This document shows, in pieces, positions 1 through 7,795 of a stretch of 64,000 nt of DNA (the stretch's first letter is position 1; every line of letters begins with the position of its first letter). The translations under genes and the position numbers were made by a program. The stretch is taken from the NCBI RefSeq assembly GCF_900142885.1, contig NZ_FRCL01000009.1, forward strand, positions 56,409-120,408, read 5' to 3'. A model generated the notes under the pieces. That model had not been told where the DNA came from, did no database searches, and was given only the letters and a program-made list of their open reading frames with translations. This DNA is from Flavobacterium xinjiangense (GTDB lineage Bacteria; Bacteroidota; Bacteroidia; Flavobacteriales; Flavobacteriaceae).

Positions 1-166
1 CCAAAAATCATCGGACGTATTTCCCTATCGCGACCCCAGCCGCTCGTGTTTCACACTCGACTCGGGGGTCACTCCCTTCTGCCAGCGCTGAAATTCTTAC
101 CGTGATTTTTTTAGTTCAATAATATAAGGGCGACTATAGCGAGTTGTAGCGATTGCTATTTTTTTC
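1..166 (+). repeat. Dispersed repeat R1, copy a (cut by window edge)
   Basis: This non-coding stretch matches later copies at 7531-7694, 9112-9491 and 11189-11754. Shared landmarks are a CCAAAAATCATCGGACGTAT block, a GC-rich hairpin (GACCCC arm, GTGT/ACAC inner arm, GGGGTC arm) and a tail ending GCGATTGCTATTTTTT. The GC-rich core stands out against AT-rich surroundings. The left end is outside the window. Bases 167-351 show no gene; they are AT-rich spacer after the CpsB-like stop codon on the minus strand. Confidence 0.8.
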
Positions 167-351
167 TGATGTTAATCTTTACTTTTTTACGTGATAAGAA
201 AAAAATATTCAGGGTTAAAACTGTGTAAGTTGGAAATAACTTTCTTCCTATTTGTAAGCTACATAGTTATTATTATGAGATTCAAAATAGTAATTACAAG
301 TGGGATGTATTGTGAAACCTGTATTAAAAGCAATAGTGGTTGAACTTTAAT

Positions 352-1092
352 TTAGTCTAACTTGAAAAACTGATTGTTGGCGATCGCTTCTTTTAGCGGT
401 ACCAAGTCTTTTATTTTTACTTTTTGTTCAAAAGAAGCAATGTGATTGTCATGGTGCACATCGGAGCCTACATAAGTATACATTCCTTTCTGTAGCAATT
501 GTTCTGCTATTTTTGTAATTTCAGCACCATAATAACCCACTACTGACAATAAATTCAATTGAAATAAACAACCCGCTCTTTTTAGTTTTTCGTATTCGCT
601 GAAATTATTATGGTAAAAGAGATAACGCTCTGGATGGGCTAAAACAGGAATATAGCCTGCCACCTGCAAATCAAAAAGTATGGAATATAATTGGATTGGC
701 GCATTGATGTAGGACATTTCGACCAATACATAATTAGCTTTCAATGTTAATAATTCGTGAGATTGAAAAAGTTGTACAAACTGATCATCCATCAAATACT
801 CAGCAGCAGCATTAAAGGGAACAGTGATTTTGTTTTTTTCTAATTCTAAAACAGTGGTTTCTTTATTGGAAAGGATTTGATCATGTGTGTTGTCCCAAAC
901 ATACTGAATAATATGAGGTGTAGTAATAAACTGGGAAACTCCAAAACCCTGAAGTGCTTGTGTAAGCCGTAACGTATCCTCAAAAGTTCGAGCACCGTCA
1001 TCAATACCCGGCAAAAGATGGGAATGAATGTCGATATGACCATCAGGAATTAAATCTTTGAGTACGGGTTTTGATTTGAATATTGTAAACAT
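352..1092 (-). CDS. CpsB/CapC (YwqE)-type PHP-family tyrosine-protein phosphatase
   Basis: This 246-aa protein has the layout of metal-dependent PHP-fold phosphatases that dephosphorylate the tyrosine autokinase controlling polysaccharide export. Metal-binding motifs are HIDIHSHLLPGIDDG at residues 19-33, TTPH at 57-60, Glu98, LAHPERY at 151-157 and GSDVHHDNH at 209-217; all expected ligands look intact and the length is normal for the family. In other bacteria such genes accompany Wzc-like kinases; none is seen nearby, but a large polysaccharide cluster lies 30 kb to the right. The start ATG is only 22 bases from a 39-unit heptamer array, which therefore occupies the promoter/5' leader. The function is inferred from motifs. 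Confidence 0.85.
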   Translation of the reverse strand: MFTIFKSKPVLKDLIPDGHIDIHSHLLPGIDDGARTFEDTLRLTQALQGFGVSQFITTPHIIQYVWDNTHDQILSNKETTVLELEKNKITVPFNAAAEYLMDDQFVQLFQSHELLTLKANYVLVEMSYINAPIQLYSILFDLQVAGYIPVLAHPERYLFYHNNFSEYEKLKRAGCLFQLNLLSVVGYYGAEITKIAEQLLQKGMYTYVGSDVHHDNHIASFEQKVKIKDLVPLKEAIANNQFFKLD

Positions 1093-1114
1093 TACACAAA
1101 GGTAGAAAAAAATG

Positions 1115-1387
1115 TTTAGTGTTCAGTGATCAGGGATCAGTGTTCAGTGATCAGTATTCAGTGATCAGTATTCAGTGATCAGTGTTCAGTTTTCAGTAAT
1201 CAGTTTTTAGTGATCAGTGTTCAGTGTTCAGTGTTTAGTTTTTAGTATTCAGTGTTCAGTGTTCAGTGTTCAGTGTTCAGTGGTCAGTGTTCAGTAATCA
1301 GTATTCAGTGATCAGTGTTCAGTGATCAGTGTTCAGTGATCTGTGTTCGGTGTTCAGTAATTAGTGATCAGTTTTTAGTAATCAGTC
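1115..1387. repeat. Heptamer tandem array H1 (39 units, consensus NTCAGTN)
   Basis: Thirty-nine consecutive 7-bp units keep exact register from 1115 to 1387. The core CAGT is nearly invariant (some units TAGT or CAGG) and the two flanking positions vary, giving units such as TTCAGTG, ATCAGTG, ATCAGTA. The array abuts the 5' end of the minus-strand CpsB-like gene (22 bases to its ATG). The remaining spacer 1388-1632 is AT-rich, contains a T12 run at 1493-1504, and shows no gene. Confidence 0.95.
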
Positions 1388-1632
1388 TCAGCTACCTATC
1401 ATAAACGGTTTGTCAAGATTGTGATTTCTGTTTAATTTAAATGGTTTTAAGTTAATTAGTAGTCGGAGTTTTGAAGTTTTAAAATTATTAAGTTTTTTTT
1501 TTTTCAGGTAATTATTATTATAAATGTCTCGTATGGACTTTATTTATTGAGGATTTATAATTTAATTAGATTTGTGTATCACTAACTGCCACAACCTGCT
1601 TATTACTACTAATAATAAAAATTTCAAATTTT

Positions 1633-3594
1633 TCACCTAGTTAAGTGTTTCTTATCCTTTACGTAATTTATAGCGCCACCTTTTAAGATTAGTTCAATTT
1701 GGCGGTCACTTATGTTTAAGACGAGCGGAATTTCTATTTGCTTTCCAAGTACTTTCGCATTTAGAACTTCTCTATTTTTTATTGCTGACCTAATTCCTTC
1801 TACTCTTAGCAAATCCCCCTGTTCCAGTTTGTCAAAATCATCTTTATTTTGAAATTCGAAAGGAATAATGCCAAAGTTAATCAGGTTCTGCCAACCGATT
1901 CGGGCATACGATTTTGAAATTGTAAACAGCTGACCTAAATAGCGTGGGGCTAAGGCCGCATGTTCTCTACTTGAACCCTGCGCATAATTTTCGCCCGCTA
2001 CCACACAAAAACCTATGTACTTATTTTGGTTTTCTATAGCCCGATTGTAGAAGTGCTGGTCAATCACATAATAGGAATATTTGCTGATTTCGGGAATATT
2101 GGAGCGCAGCGGCAATACATCGGCACCCGCTTTTAGTATTTCATCGGTAGAAATATCGTCTCCCATTTTTAAAAGAATGGGTATTTCCAATTCGTCTGGA
2201 AGTTCTCCAAATTCGGGTAGGGTTTTAATATTTGGCCCTTTGATCAATTCGACCGATTTTCCATTCGGGGCAATTAGCATTTGCTGATTCACTGTAATAG
2301 TATGCGGTTCTTCCCATTGCGGATATCCAATATTGAATAGTTTCTCCAGATCTCTGGGATCAGTAATTTTCCCTGTAAGTGCCGCCGCCGCAAGGGTTTC
2401 CGGGCTACACAGGTATACCTGATCATCAAGTGTTCCGGAGCGTCCGGTGAAATTGCGAGGCATTGTTCGGAGACTAATGCTATTGGTCGCTGGCGCCTGC
2501 CCCATACCAATGCAACCCATACAACCTGATTGATGAACGCGGGCACCGGCAGCAATCAAGGCAGCAAGGGCGCCCATCTCGGTCAGATTTTGTAATATCT
2601 GACGCGTGGAAGGGTTGACATCAAAGGAAACCTCCGGAGATGAGAATTGTCCTTTTACAATTTGGGAAACAATCCAGAAATCACGAAGTCCCGGATTGGC
2701 TGATGAACCCAATACCACTTGTGCTACTGGTCTGCCACTCACTTCTCTAACAGGAACTACATTCCCGGGGCTACTGGGAATTGCAATTAAAGGTTCTAGC
2801 TCTGATAAATTAATTTCTTCATTATGATCATAAGTAGCTCCTTCGTCTGCTTTCAATTCCAGCCATTGGTCTTCCCGTCCTTCTTTTCGAAGAAACTCTT
2901 TTGTGATTTCATCAGATGGGAATACCGAAGAAGTGGCCCCCATTTCGGCCCCCATGTTGGCAATTACGTGTCGGTCCCAAGCACTCAGGTGTTTCAGTCC
3001 CGGACCATAATATTCTAAAATATATCCTCGACCACCATTTACATCGTAACGTCTTAACATTTCTAAAATTACATCTTTTGCACTGACCCAGTCGGGCAAT
3101 TTGCCTGTGAGTTTAATGCCCATGATTTTTGGCATCTTCACAAAATATGGCTCCCCGGCAGCTGCAAGAGCTACATCCAATCCACCGGTACCAATGGCCA
3201 GCATTCCTATCCCACCACCTGCGCAAGTATGGCTGTCAGAACCTAGCAGCGTACTGCCGGGTTTGCCAAATCGTTCCATATGCACGGCATGACTGATTCC
3301 GTTCCCCGGTCTGCTAAACCAATACCCAAAGCGGGCAGCAGCCGATTGCAGAAAAAGATGATCATCCATATTTTTGTAATCGGTCTGGAGTAGATTATGA
3401 TCGACATATTGAACGGCGACTTCCGCTTTGGTTATTTCTAATTGAAAAGCTTCCAATTCAAGCATAATTAAGGTTCCGGTAGCGTCTTGCTGCAACACAT
3501 GATCTATCTTTAATCCAATTTCGCTTCCCGGTTTCATTTCGCCTGAAAGAAGATGACTGCTAATCAATTTTTGGCTGATGTTTTGATTGTTCAT
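1633..3594 (-). CDS. Aconitate hydratase, Aquifex-type
   Basis: This 653-aa protein interconverts citrate and isocitrate through a 4Fe-4S cluster, if the family assignment holds. Cluster cysteines are visible as SDSHTC (Cys124) and GCMGC (Cys358, Cys361). The C-terminal swivel domain carries the GENYAQGSSREHAAL signature. The length (about 650 aa) and single-chain order fit the compact aconitase group first seen in Aquifex rather than AcnA (about 890 aa) or AcnB (about 860 aa). The start ATG is at 3592-3594. No TCA-cycle neighbour is present; the gene stands alone between repeat-rich spacers. Other IPM-isomerase/homoaconitase activities are possible but less likely, because both halves are fused in the aconitase order. 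Confidence 0.85.
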   Translation of the reverse strand: MNNQNISQKLISSHLLSGEMKPGSEIGLKIDHVLQQDATGTLIMLELEAFQLEITKAEVAVQYVDHNLLQTDYKNMDDHLFLQSAAARFGYWFSRPGNGISHAVHMERFGKPGSTLLGSDSHTCAGGGIGMLAIGTGGLDVALAAAGEPYFVKMPKIMGIKLTGKLPDWVSAKDVILEMLRRYDVNGGRGYILEYYGPGLKHLSAWDRHVIANMGAEMGATSSVFPSDEITKEFLRKEGREDQWLELKADEGATYDHNEEINLSELEPLIAIPSSPGNVVPVREVSGRPVAQVVLGSSANPGLRDFWIVSQIVKGQFSSPEVSFDVNPSTRQILQNLTEMGALAALIAAGARVHQSGCMGCIGMGQAPATNSISLRTMPRNFTGRSGTLDDQVYLCSPETLAAAALTGKITDPRDLEKLFNIGYPQWEEPHTITVNQQMLIAPNGKSVELIKGPNIKTLPEFGELPDELEIPILLKMGDDISTDEILKAGADVLPLRSNIPEISKYSYYVIDQHFYNRAIENQNKYIGFCVVAGENYAQGSSREHAALAPRYLGQLFTISKSYARIGWQNLINFGIIPFEFQNKDDFDKLEQGDLLRVEGIRSAIKNREVLNAKVLGKQIEIPLVLNISDRQIELILKGGAINYVKDKKHLTR

Positions 3595-4384
3595 AGTTCT
3601 TTTTTAGAGTAATTTTTAACGAGATACTTGTTTTATTATCAGTATTTTATGTGTTGTTTTGGAGCGTATTAAAGTTACTGATTTTTAACGTATGTTGCCT
3701 TGTATTTATTTCTTTTGTAACATTGTTTTTTATTGTATAAAAATTCCTGGTTCTCGATACCATTTTTGTTTCATTTCATAAAATTGCTGTATTCCACCAA
3801 CCCTAAAGGGAGCCGAAAACTTGGGGCTTTCTCTTTAATTTTCGTTTTACCCTGACCCTAAATGGAGTCGAAAATGGAGTTATACTTTTATAAACCCACT
3901 CGAATTAATGAATGCGGTGTGCCTCTGGACCGTCACTTCGAGTGTTTTGACTTGAATGGATGTGTTTGAAGGTGCGGATTTGTTAAGTCAAAATGTATCG
4001 AGAAGTATAGGAAGTACAACGGTTCTCTATACGATTTTATAAAAACGCTGTCGCTAATTTATAAAATCAAGCGAACTGATACGATATGATTTAGAGTAGG
4101 GATTATCTATATAATTTTATCTAGTTACTTATATAGATACCAATGCAAAGTCTAATGAACTTGTACTTGGTCTGTTTTTTTAAATGCTGTGATAACTTTA
4201 GACTAATATCATCAAAGGGATATTTTTCCTTAAGACAAAAAACGCACCCCCTAACCCCTATAGCTCCAGTTATTATTTAATTTTGGAGTCGTTGAATCTT
4301 CGATTTCAAGAGGGGAATTCGACTCTGCTAACATTAAATTTTTAGTTGTTTTTTATATAAATAAGTCGATAATTTTATAAAAAT
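3595..4384. other. Intergenic spacer with repeat fragments
   Basis: No open frame of convincing composition occurs here. The stretch contains fragments of repeats found elsewhere: motifs of the type CCTAAAnGGAGnCGAAAA near 3800 and 3855 (a related one lies near 30620), the R3 element at 3931-4083, and remains of repeat R2 (CACCCCCTAACCCC) near 4247. A trace of the GAATCTTCGATTTC motif seen beside R1 copies occurs near 4295. Confidence 0.6.
3931..4083. repeat. MITE-like repeat R3, degenerate copy
   Basis: It begins CGTCACTTCGAGTG, as does the better-preserved copy at 49442-49620, and carries the inner GTATCGAGAA arm at 3994-4003. Its partner arm (TTCTCTATAC) and the right terminal repeat (GCGAACTGATACG) have decayed. 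No coding potential is seen. It is probably a non-autonomous or relic element. Confidence 0.6.
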
Positions 4385-4425
4385 GTAATCTGCATACAGT
4401 GATCTGATCACTGTATGCAGATTAC
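4385..4425 (-). terminator. 41-bp perfect palindrome downstream of the minus-strand gene at 4457
   Basis: Two 20-bp arms, beginning GTAATCTGCATACAGTGATC, flank a single central base with no mismatch. On the minus strand the hairpin lies 31 bases after the stop of the 4457-5215 gene and is followed by ATTTTTATAAAA, which suits an intrinsic terminator. The arms contain CAGTGATC, the core of the heptamer arrays, so a common mechanism could have produced both. Confidence 0.65.
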
Positions 4426-4456
4426 AAATCGTAGTGTTCAGAATTTGGTTTTGAAG

Positions 4457-5215
4457 TTAGGGATTGTAACAGGCAATTATTGTATTAGTGTTGTGTTTTC
4501 GGTGTAGGAACTTGTGGTTTTTTCGTACTTGAATTGCAAAGCCGATGAACAGGAATGTCAGGTGCAGGTGGTTTCCTATTGGCTTAGTGGTTGCTAGTGT
4601 TATGGTTTGTTTGTCAGACTCTTTATTCAGTATTATTTCAGCGCTGTAACAGGTATCGTAACTGTCGTTCTCGTAATCCCAGTTGGCTGTCGCTGATGCT
4701 AAATGTACATGGGTGGCTTCTTCAGGCCAGTCTAAATGTTCCTTAGCGATGAAATCAGTGAAGGTGACTATTTGGTTTTTAGGACTGTGATGCTGCTTTA
4801 TTTTAAGAACCTTTTCCAATGGTCTTAGTTTGTTGCTTTCAAAAAATAATAAAAATTCCTTACCATCAGTTGTTTTCAATCCTTCTGCCAGTGTTCGTTG
4901 TCCCTGCGGTTGGGTATTGTCTTCTTGGAGAATTTCGAAAAGTAGTTTGTTAGCCCTGCCAGCAACACTTCCGTCTTTTGCCAGTTTGTTGAAACGAACT
5001 GCCAGTTGACGAAAAAGGAATGATTTTTTTGAGCAGTGACCAAATTCCTGTCCTTGATTTCGTATCCTGTCGTAAATAGGATTGTTTTTAAATTCTGTGG
5101 ACGTTACACCTGTTTTTCCTTTGGCTCTTGCATAATTGTTACCGTCTGCTGTCACTACAAAGTTTATGTCGTCTAATGTTCCTATGATTAAGAAGGGTGC
5201 TACTACTTTTGCCAT
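4457..5215 (-). CDS. Uncharacterised protein, paralogue of the protein at 5834
   Basis: This 252-aa protein is not matched to a named family. Its first 60 residues follow the pattern of the plus-strand protein at 5834: MA start, GT.DDI.F, a DG..AR.KG segment, then P..R.RNQGQEFG and a lysine-rich helix. The C-terminal half is less alike and ends in a basic, aromatic tail. No signal peptide or membrane segment is obvious. The ATG lies 7 bases from a five-unit TTCGTNN heptamer array, and the 3' end is followed by a long palindrome. The paralogue leads a DUF5675/holin-like cassette, so a role as a phage- or particle-derived structural protein is possible; that is inference only. Confidence 0.6.
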   Translation of the reverse strand: MAKVVAPFLIIGTLDDINFVVTADGNNYARAKGKTGVTSTEFKNNPIYDRIRNQGQEFGHCSKKSFLFRQLAVRFNKLAKDGSVAGRANKLLFEILQEDNTQPQGQRTLAEGLKTTDGKEFLLFFESNKLRPLEKVLKIKQHHSPKNQIVTFTDFIAKEHLDWPEEATHVHLASATANWDYENDSYDTCYSAEIILNKESDKQTITLATTKPIGNHLHLTFLFIGFAIQVRKNHKFLHRKHNTNTIIACYNP

Positions 5216-5222
5216 GTTTTTT

Positions 5223-5257
5223 TTCGTTGTTCGTTTTTCGTGATTCGTTTTTCGTTC
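5223..5257. repeat. Heptamer array H3 (5 units, TTCGTNN)
   Basis: Five units in exact 7-bp register: TTCGTTG, TTCGTTT, TTCGTGA, TTCGTTT, TTCGTTC. The array sits 7 bases upstream of the ATG of the minus-strand gene ending at 5215, the same placement as arrays H1 and H2, although the unit sequence differs. Confidence 0.8.
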
Positions 5258-5346
5258 TTATATCAATATTTGAAATTTGAACTGCTTATTGAACAGGTGT
5301 TGCTATCTTAGAAAAGTACATCAGCCCAATTTTGCTGCTTTAAATC

Positions 5347-5550
5347 CTAGCCGATTATACAACGCAAAACATGTTCCATTTTAAGCCCTGAAAAGTCACA
5401 AAACTCCTCTATTGAGAGTAGTTGATGTGGTTCTTTATTCAAGTTGGTTTTGATCTTATGCAGATACAACCTTGCTTGTCTGTATGTTTTACCGGTAATA
5501 CGTTGTACATCTTTTGGATAAATACACACCCTGATGTTACTTGCAATCAC
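5347..5550 (-). CDS. Small HTH/excisionase-like DNA-binding protein
   Basis: This 67-aa protein starts with GTG and reads IYPKDVQRITGKTYRQARLYLHKIK near its N-terminus, then a HQLLSIEEFCDFSGL segment. This pattern is familiar from small Bacteroidota proteins of the MerR/excisionase-like winged-helix type, in which the first helix pair (residues 12-30) would contact DNA. It lies between the two paralogous unknown genes and is transcribed with the minus-strand one. It could regulate either. No integrase is present next to it. The GTG start is chosen because no ATG precedes it in frame within the open stretch. Confidence 0.6.
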   Translation of the reverse strand: MIASNIRVCIYPKDVQRITGKTYRQARLYLHKIKTNLNKEPHQLLSIEEFCDFSGLKMEHVLRCIIG

Positions 5551-5833
5551 ATTTTTAATTTTTAATAGCTTACCAAAGTCGGTGGACTTTGTTCTTGTAA
5601 AACCCGTCTAAGGGTTTTTATTCTGTATATGGGTGTAAAGTTATGAAAATTAATCACTTATGGATTGACTAAAATGGGTAATTGTAGGCCTTTTAGTACC
5701 ATGATTGACATCGGCTTTTTGAAAAGTGATTTAATTGATTGAACCTTTGTTGAAATCATTCCCGATTTAGTTGCAACGAATATTCAGGATGAACGAGTAG
5801 TAAAATTATTTTCAAACTTAAATTTTAGTGATT

Positions 5834-6589
5834 ATGGCAAGACAGAAAGGAATAATTAAATTGAAAGGTACTATTGGTGATATTACTTTTTACAAAACCA
5901 AAGATGGTCATTTGGCACGTGAAAAAGGAGGTGTTGATGCGAGCAGAATTGCAAGCGATCCAGCGTTCCAGAGAACACGTGAAAATGGCTCTGAATTTGG
6001 CCGAGCCGGAAAAGCAGGTAAAACTTTACGAACGGCTTTACGAACTTTACTTCTGAATTCTGCGGACAGCAGAATGGTGAGTCGCCTTACTCAAAGTATG
6101 ATTAAGGTTATTCAGGCGGATTTAACTAACGAGCGTGGTTTGCGTAATGTCATTGATGGCGAGGCAGAATTGCTTGTGGGATTTGAATTCAATATCGGTG
6201 GAAAGCTGGGCACTACTTTATTTGTGCCATTCGTTGGCGAAATTGATCGGGTTAGTGGTTCTATTACTGTTGATTTTGATTCCTTTATACCTGCAAATAT
6301 GATTGCAGCTCCAGGTGGAACCACCCATTTCAAAATTATATCAGCCGGTGCTGAAATTGATTTTGAAGCAGAAGTGTTTGTTACTGCCACTTCAGAAACG
6401 GGGATTCTTCCGTGGGATATGACTCCAACTTCCGCCATCAGTCATGCGAATGCGGTAACGCCCGGTAGCACAAAACCTTTGTTTCTGGCTCTTGGTGTTG
6501 AATTTTATCAAGAAGTAAATGGACGAATGTATCCATTGAAAAATGGTTCTTATAATCCATTGGCATTGGTACAAGTTAGCGGACTGTAA
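5834..6589 (+). CDS. Uncharacterised protein heading the DUF5675/holin-like cassette
   Basis: This 251-aa protein has no family I can name. The N-terminus reads MARQKGIIKLKGTIGDITFYK, then HLAREKGG, RTRENGSEFGRAGKAGK and a helical stretch rich in Arg/Leu; these blocks recur in the minus-strand protein at 4457-5215, so the two are paralogues. The C-terminal half (about 110-251) is beta-rich by composition, with alternating hydrophobic and Gly/Thr residues. ATG 5834 is preferred over GTG 5828 because the paralogue also begins MA. The next gene starts one base after the stop codon. Codon usage is richer in G+C than the polysaccharide genes. A virion-like or secreted structural protein is conceivable but unproven. 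Confidence 0.65.
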   Translation: MARQKGIIKLKGTIGDITFYKTKDGHLAREKGGVDASRIASDPAFQRTRENGSEFGRAGKAGKTLRTALRTLLLNSADSRMVSRLTQSMIKVIQADLTNERGLRNVIDGEAELLVGFEFNIGGKLGTTLFVPFVGEIDRVSGSITVDFDSFIPANMIAAPGGTTHFKIISAGAEIDFEAEVFVTATSETGILPWDMTPTSAISHANAVTPGSTKPLFLALGVEFYQEVNGRMYPLKNGSYNPLALVQVSGL

Positions 6590-6590
6590 G

Positions 6591-6986
6591 ATGGTTTTAG
6601 TACTTACCAGAACTTATTTCCCTGGGGGAACTAACGGGAAACTTGCTTGTGATGGTCAATTCATCTGTTGTACCATTGAACTTCCTTGGAGAGAAAATGA
6701 AAAGCGGGTTTCCTGTATTCCCGAAGGGTACTATTTATTGCGAAAGCGATACAGTCGGAAATTTCAATGGCATATTGAAGTGGTTGCCGTAAAAAACAGA
6801 AGTTCTATTTTGTTGCATCCTGCTAATAATGCCGCAAAGGAATTAAAAGGTTGTATTGCTCCTGTAACCCAACTTTCCGGGGTTGGTTTAGGTTTGCAGT
6901 CGCGAAAAGCTTTTGCTAAAGTAAAAAAATTAGTTTACGAAGCTTTGGAGCGATCTGCGATAGTTTCATTAATTGTTCAATCTTAA
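6591..6986 (+). CDS. DUF5675 family protein
   Basis: This 131-aa protein matches the DUF5675 pattern: LTRTYFPGGTNGKL near the start, CTIELPWREN, a CIPEGYY block, SSILLHPAN and a KGCIAP segment near residue 85. DUF5675 proteins occur in phages and in Bacteroidota; their activity is not established, though the conserved His and Cys (LHP and GCI) look like a catalytic pair. ATG 6591 follows the previous stop by one base, and an upstream in-frame extension would overlap that gene, so the short start is chosen. Two small membrane proteins follow directly, which gives the set the look of a lysis cassette. Confidence 0.75.
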   Translation: MVLVLTRTYFPGGTNGKLACDGQFICCTIELPWRENEKRVSCIPEGYYLLRKRYSRKFQWHIEVVAVKNRSSILLHPANNAAKELKGCIAPVTQLSGVGLGLQSRKAFAKVKKLVYEALERSAIVSLIVQS

Positions 6987-6997
6987 AATTTATACTT

Positions 6998-7237
6998 ATG
7001 AATATTGTAAAAAGAGCTAAAGCTCCAGTTCCTAAATTTTTTAAAATGCTGCGAAATATCGGATTGACAATGGCTGCAGTAGGAGGTGTTATATTGACAT
7101 CACCCATTGCCCTGCCTGTAGTGATCGGTTCGGTTGGTGGGTATCTGGCGGTTGTCGGAGGTGTACTGTCGGCAGTTAGTCAGCTTACTACGCCCTACGA
7201 TGAAGACCCTAATCTAGTGCAGCATGACGGCGAGTAA
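6998..7237 (+). CDS. Small holin-like membrane protein
   Basis: This 79-aa protein has a basic N-terminus (KRAKAPVPKFFK), then a long hydrophobic, glycine-rich stretch at residues 20-61 that could form one or two membrane segments, and a short acidic tail (YDEDPNLVQHDGE). This charge pattern is typical of holins or small pore-forming proteins, but no family motif is recognised. The gene starts 11 bases after the DUF5675 stop and overlaps the next small gene by 14 bases, so the set is translationally linked. Confidence 0.6.
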   Translation: MNIVKRAKAPVPKFFKMLRNIGLTMAAVGGVILTSPIALPVVIGSVGGYLAVVGGVLSAVSQLTTPYDEDPNLVQHDGE

Positions 7238-7400
7238 TCCTACCCTGATGGGTACTGCTGGTGGTACATTTTTGAGTGTTGTGCCGAATTTACATTCGGA
7301 GGATATTTTGAAAACTGTTTTATTGGCGGCTGTTGGAGCGATAGTCAGTTTTGGGATATCGATGGTGCTGAAATTTGTAATTAAGAAGTATAAGGAGTAG
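7224..7400 (+). CDS. Second small membrane protein of the cassette
   Basis: This 58-aa product begins MTASNPTLMGTAGG, has a single hydrophobic helix around residues 28-50 (ILKTVLLAAVGAIVSFGI...) and ends with a basic KKYKE tail. It overlaps the end of the preceding gene by 14 bases in another frame. The last base of the stop codon is 7400, followed 32 bases later by a strong terminator. Its small size, single helix and basic tail resemble holin or antiholin partners. The coordinates come from direct translation, and it is short enough to be missed by standard calling. Confidence 0.6.
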   Translation: MTASNPTLMGTAGGTFLSVVPNLHSEDILKTVLLAAVGAIVSFGISMVLKFVIKKYKE

Positions 7401-7432
7401 TTTAGTTTTTGTGAATAAGAATTAAGCAGATT

Positions 7433-7465
7433 AAAGCCCAAACCGAAAGGAATGGGCTTTTTTTT
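7433..7465 (+). terminator. Rho-independent terminator closing the 5834-7400 cassette
   Basis: Arms AAAGCCCA (7433-7440) and TGGGCTTT (7453-7460) flank a 12-base loop and run into a T tract. It lies 32 bases after the last small gene, marking the end of the transcript. Confidence 0.85.
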
Positions 7466-7530
7466 GTTTTTTAGGAAGGTTAGGAAATATGTTTACTGCT
7501 ACTATTATTATTTATTGAAGATTTTTTTTT

Positions 7531-7694
7531 CTTTTAGCTCACTAAAATTTTATTTTAAGTAGTGTTTGCTTCGCCTGTTCGCTTCGCTCGGGTTTCTGAA
7601 TCTTCGATTTGCCTTGATGCAAAAGAAACAAAAGATCAAGCCTCAATATTTTTATCCCAAAAATCATAGGATGCATTTCTCTATCGCGACCCCA
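7531..7694 (+). repeat. Dispersed repeat R1, truncated copy b
   Basis: This copy includes the leading CTTTTAGCTCACTAAAATTTTATTTTAAG block, the CCTTGATGCAAAAGAAACAAAAG block and the start of the GC-rich core, but breaks off after CGCGACCCCA. An extra segment (TCGCCTGTTCGCTTCGCTCGG) is inserted near 7570. Together with 7695-7795 it fills the gap between the terminator and repeat S copy A; no gene is seen. Confidence 0.75.
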
Positions 7695-7795
7695 AAATAC
7701 TTTAAATATAATTTGAGAGGCTAGTAATATTAAGCTTTCGGAATTTTTTAAATTATTAGATTTGTAAATTAAAAATAAAACGAAAAGGATGCTTA

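Noticed and set aside
1115..1387. CRISPR array
   Set aside because: The repeats are contiguous 7-bp units without spacers, and no cas gene is present.
2081..3292. Several plus-strand frames inside the aconitase gene
   Set aside because: They are antisense to a gene with complete catalytic motifs and have no recognisable sequence themselves.
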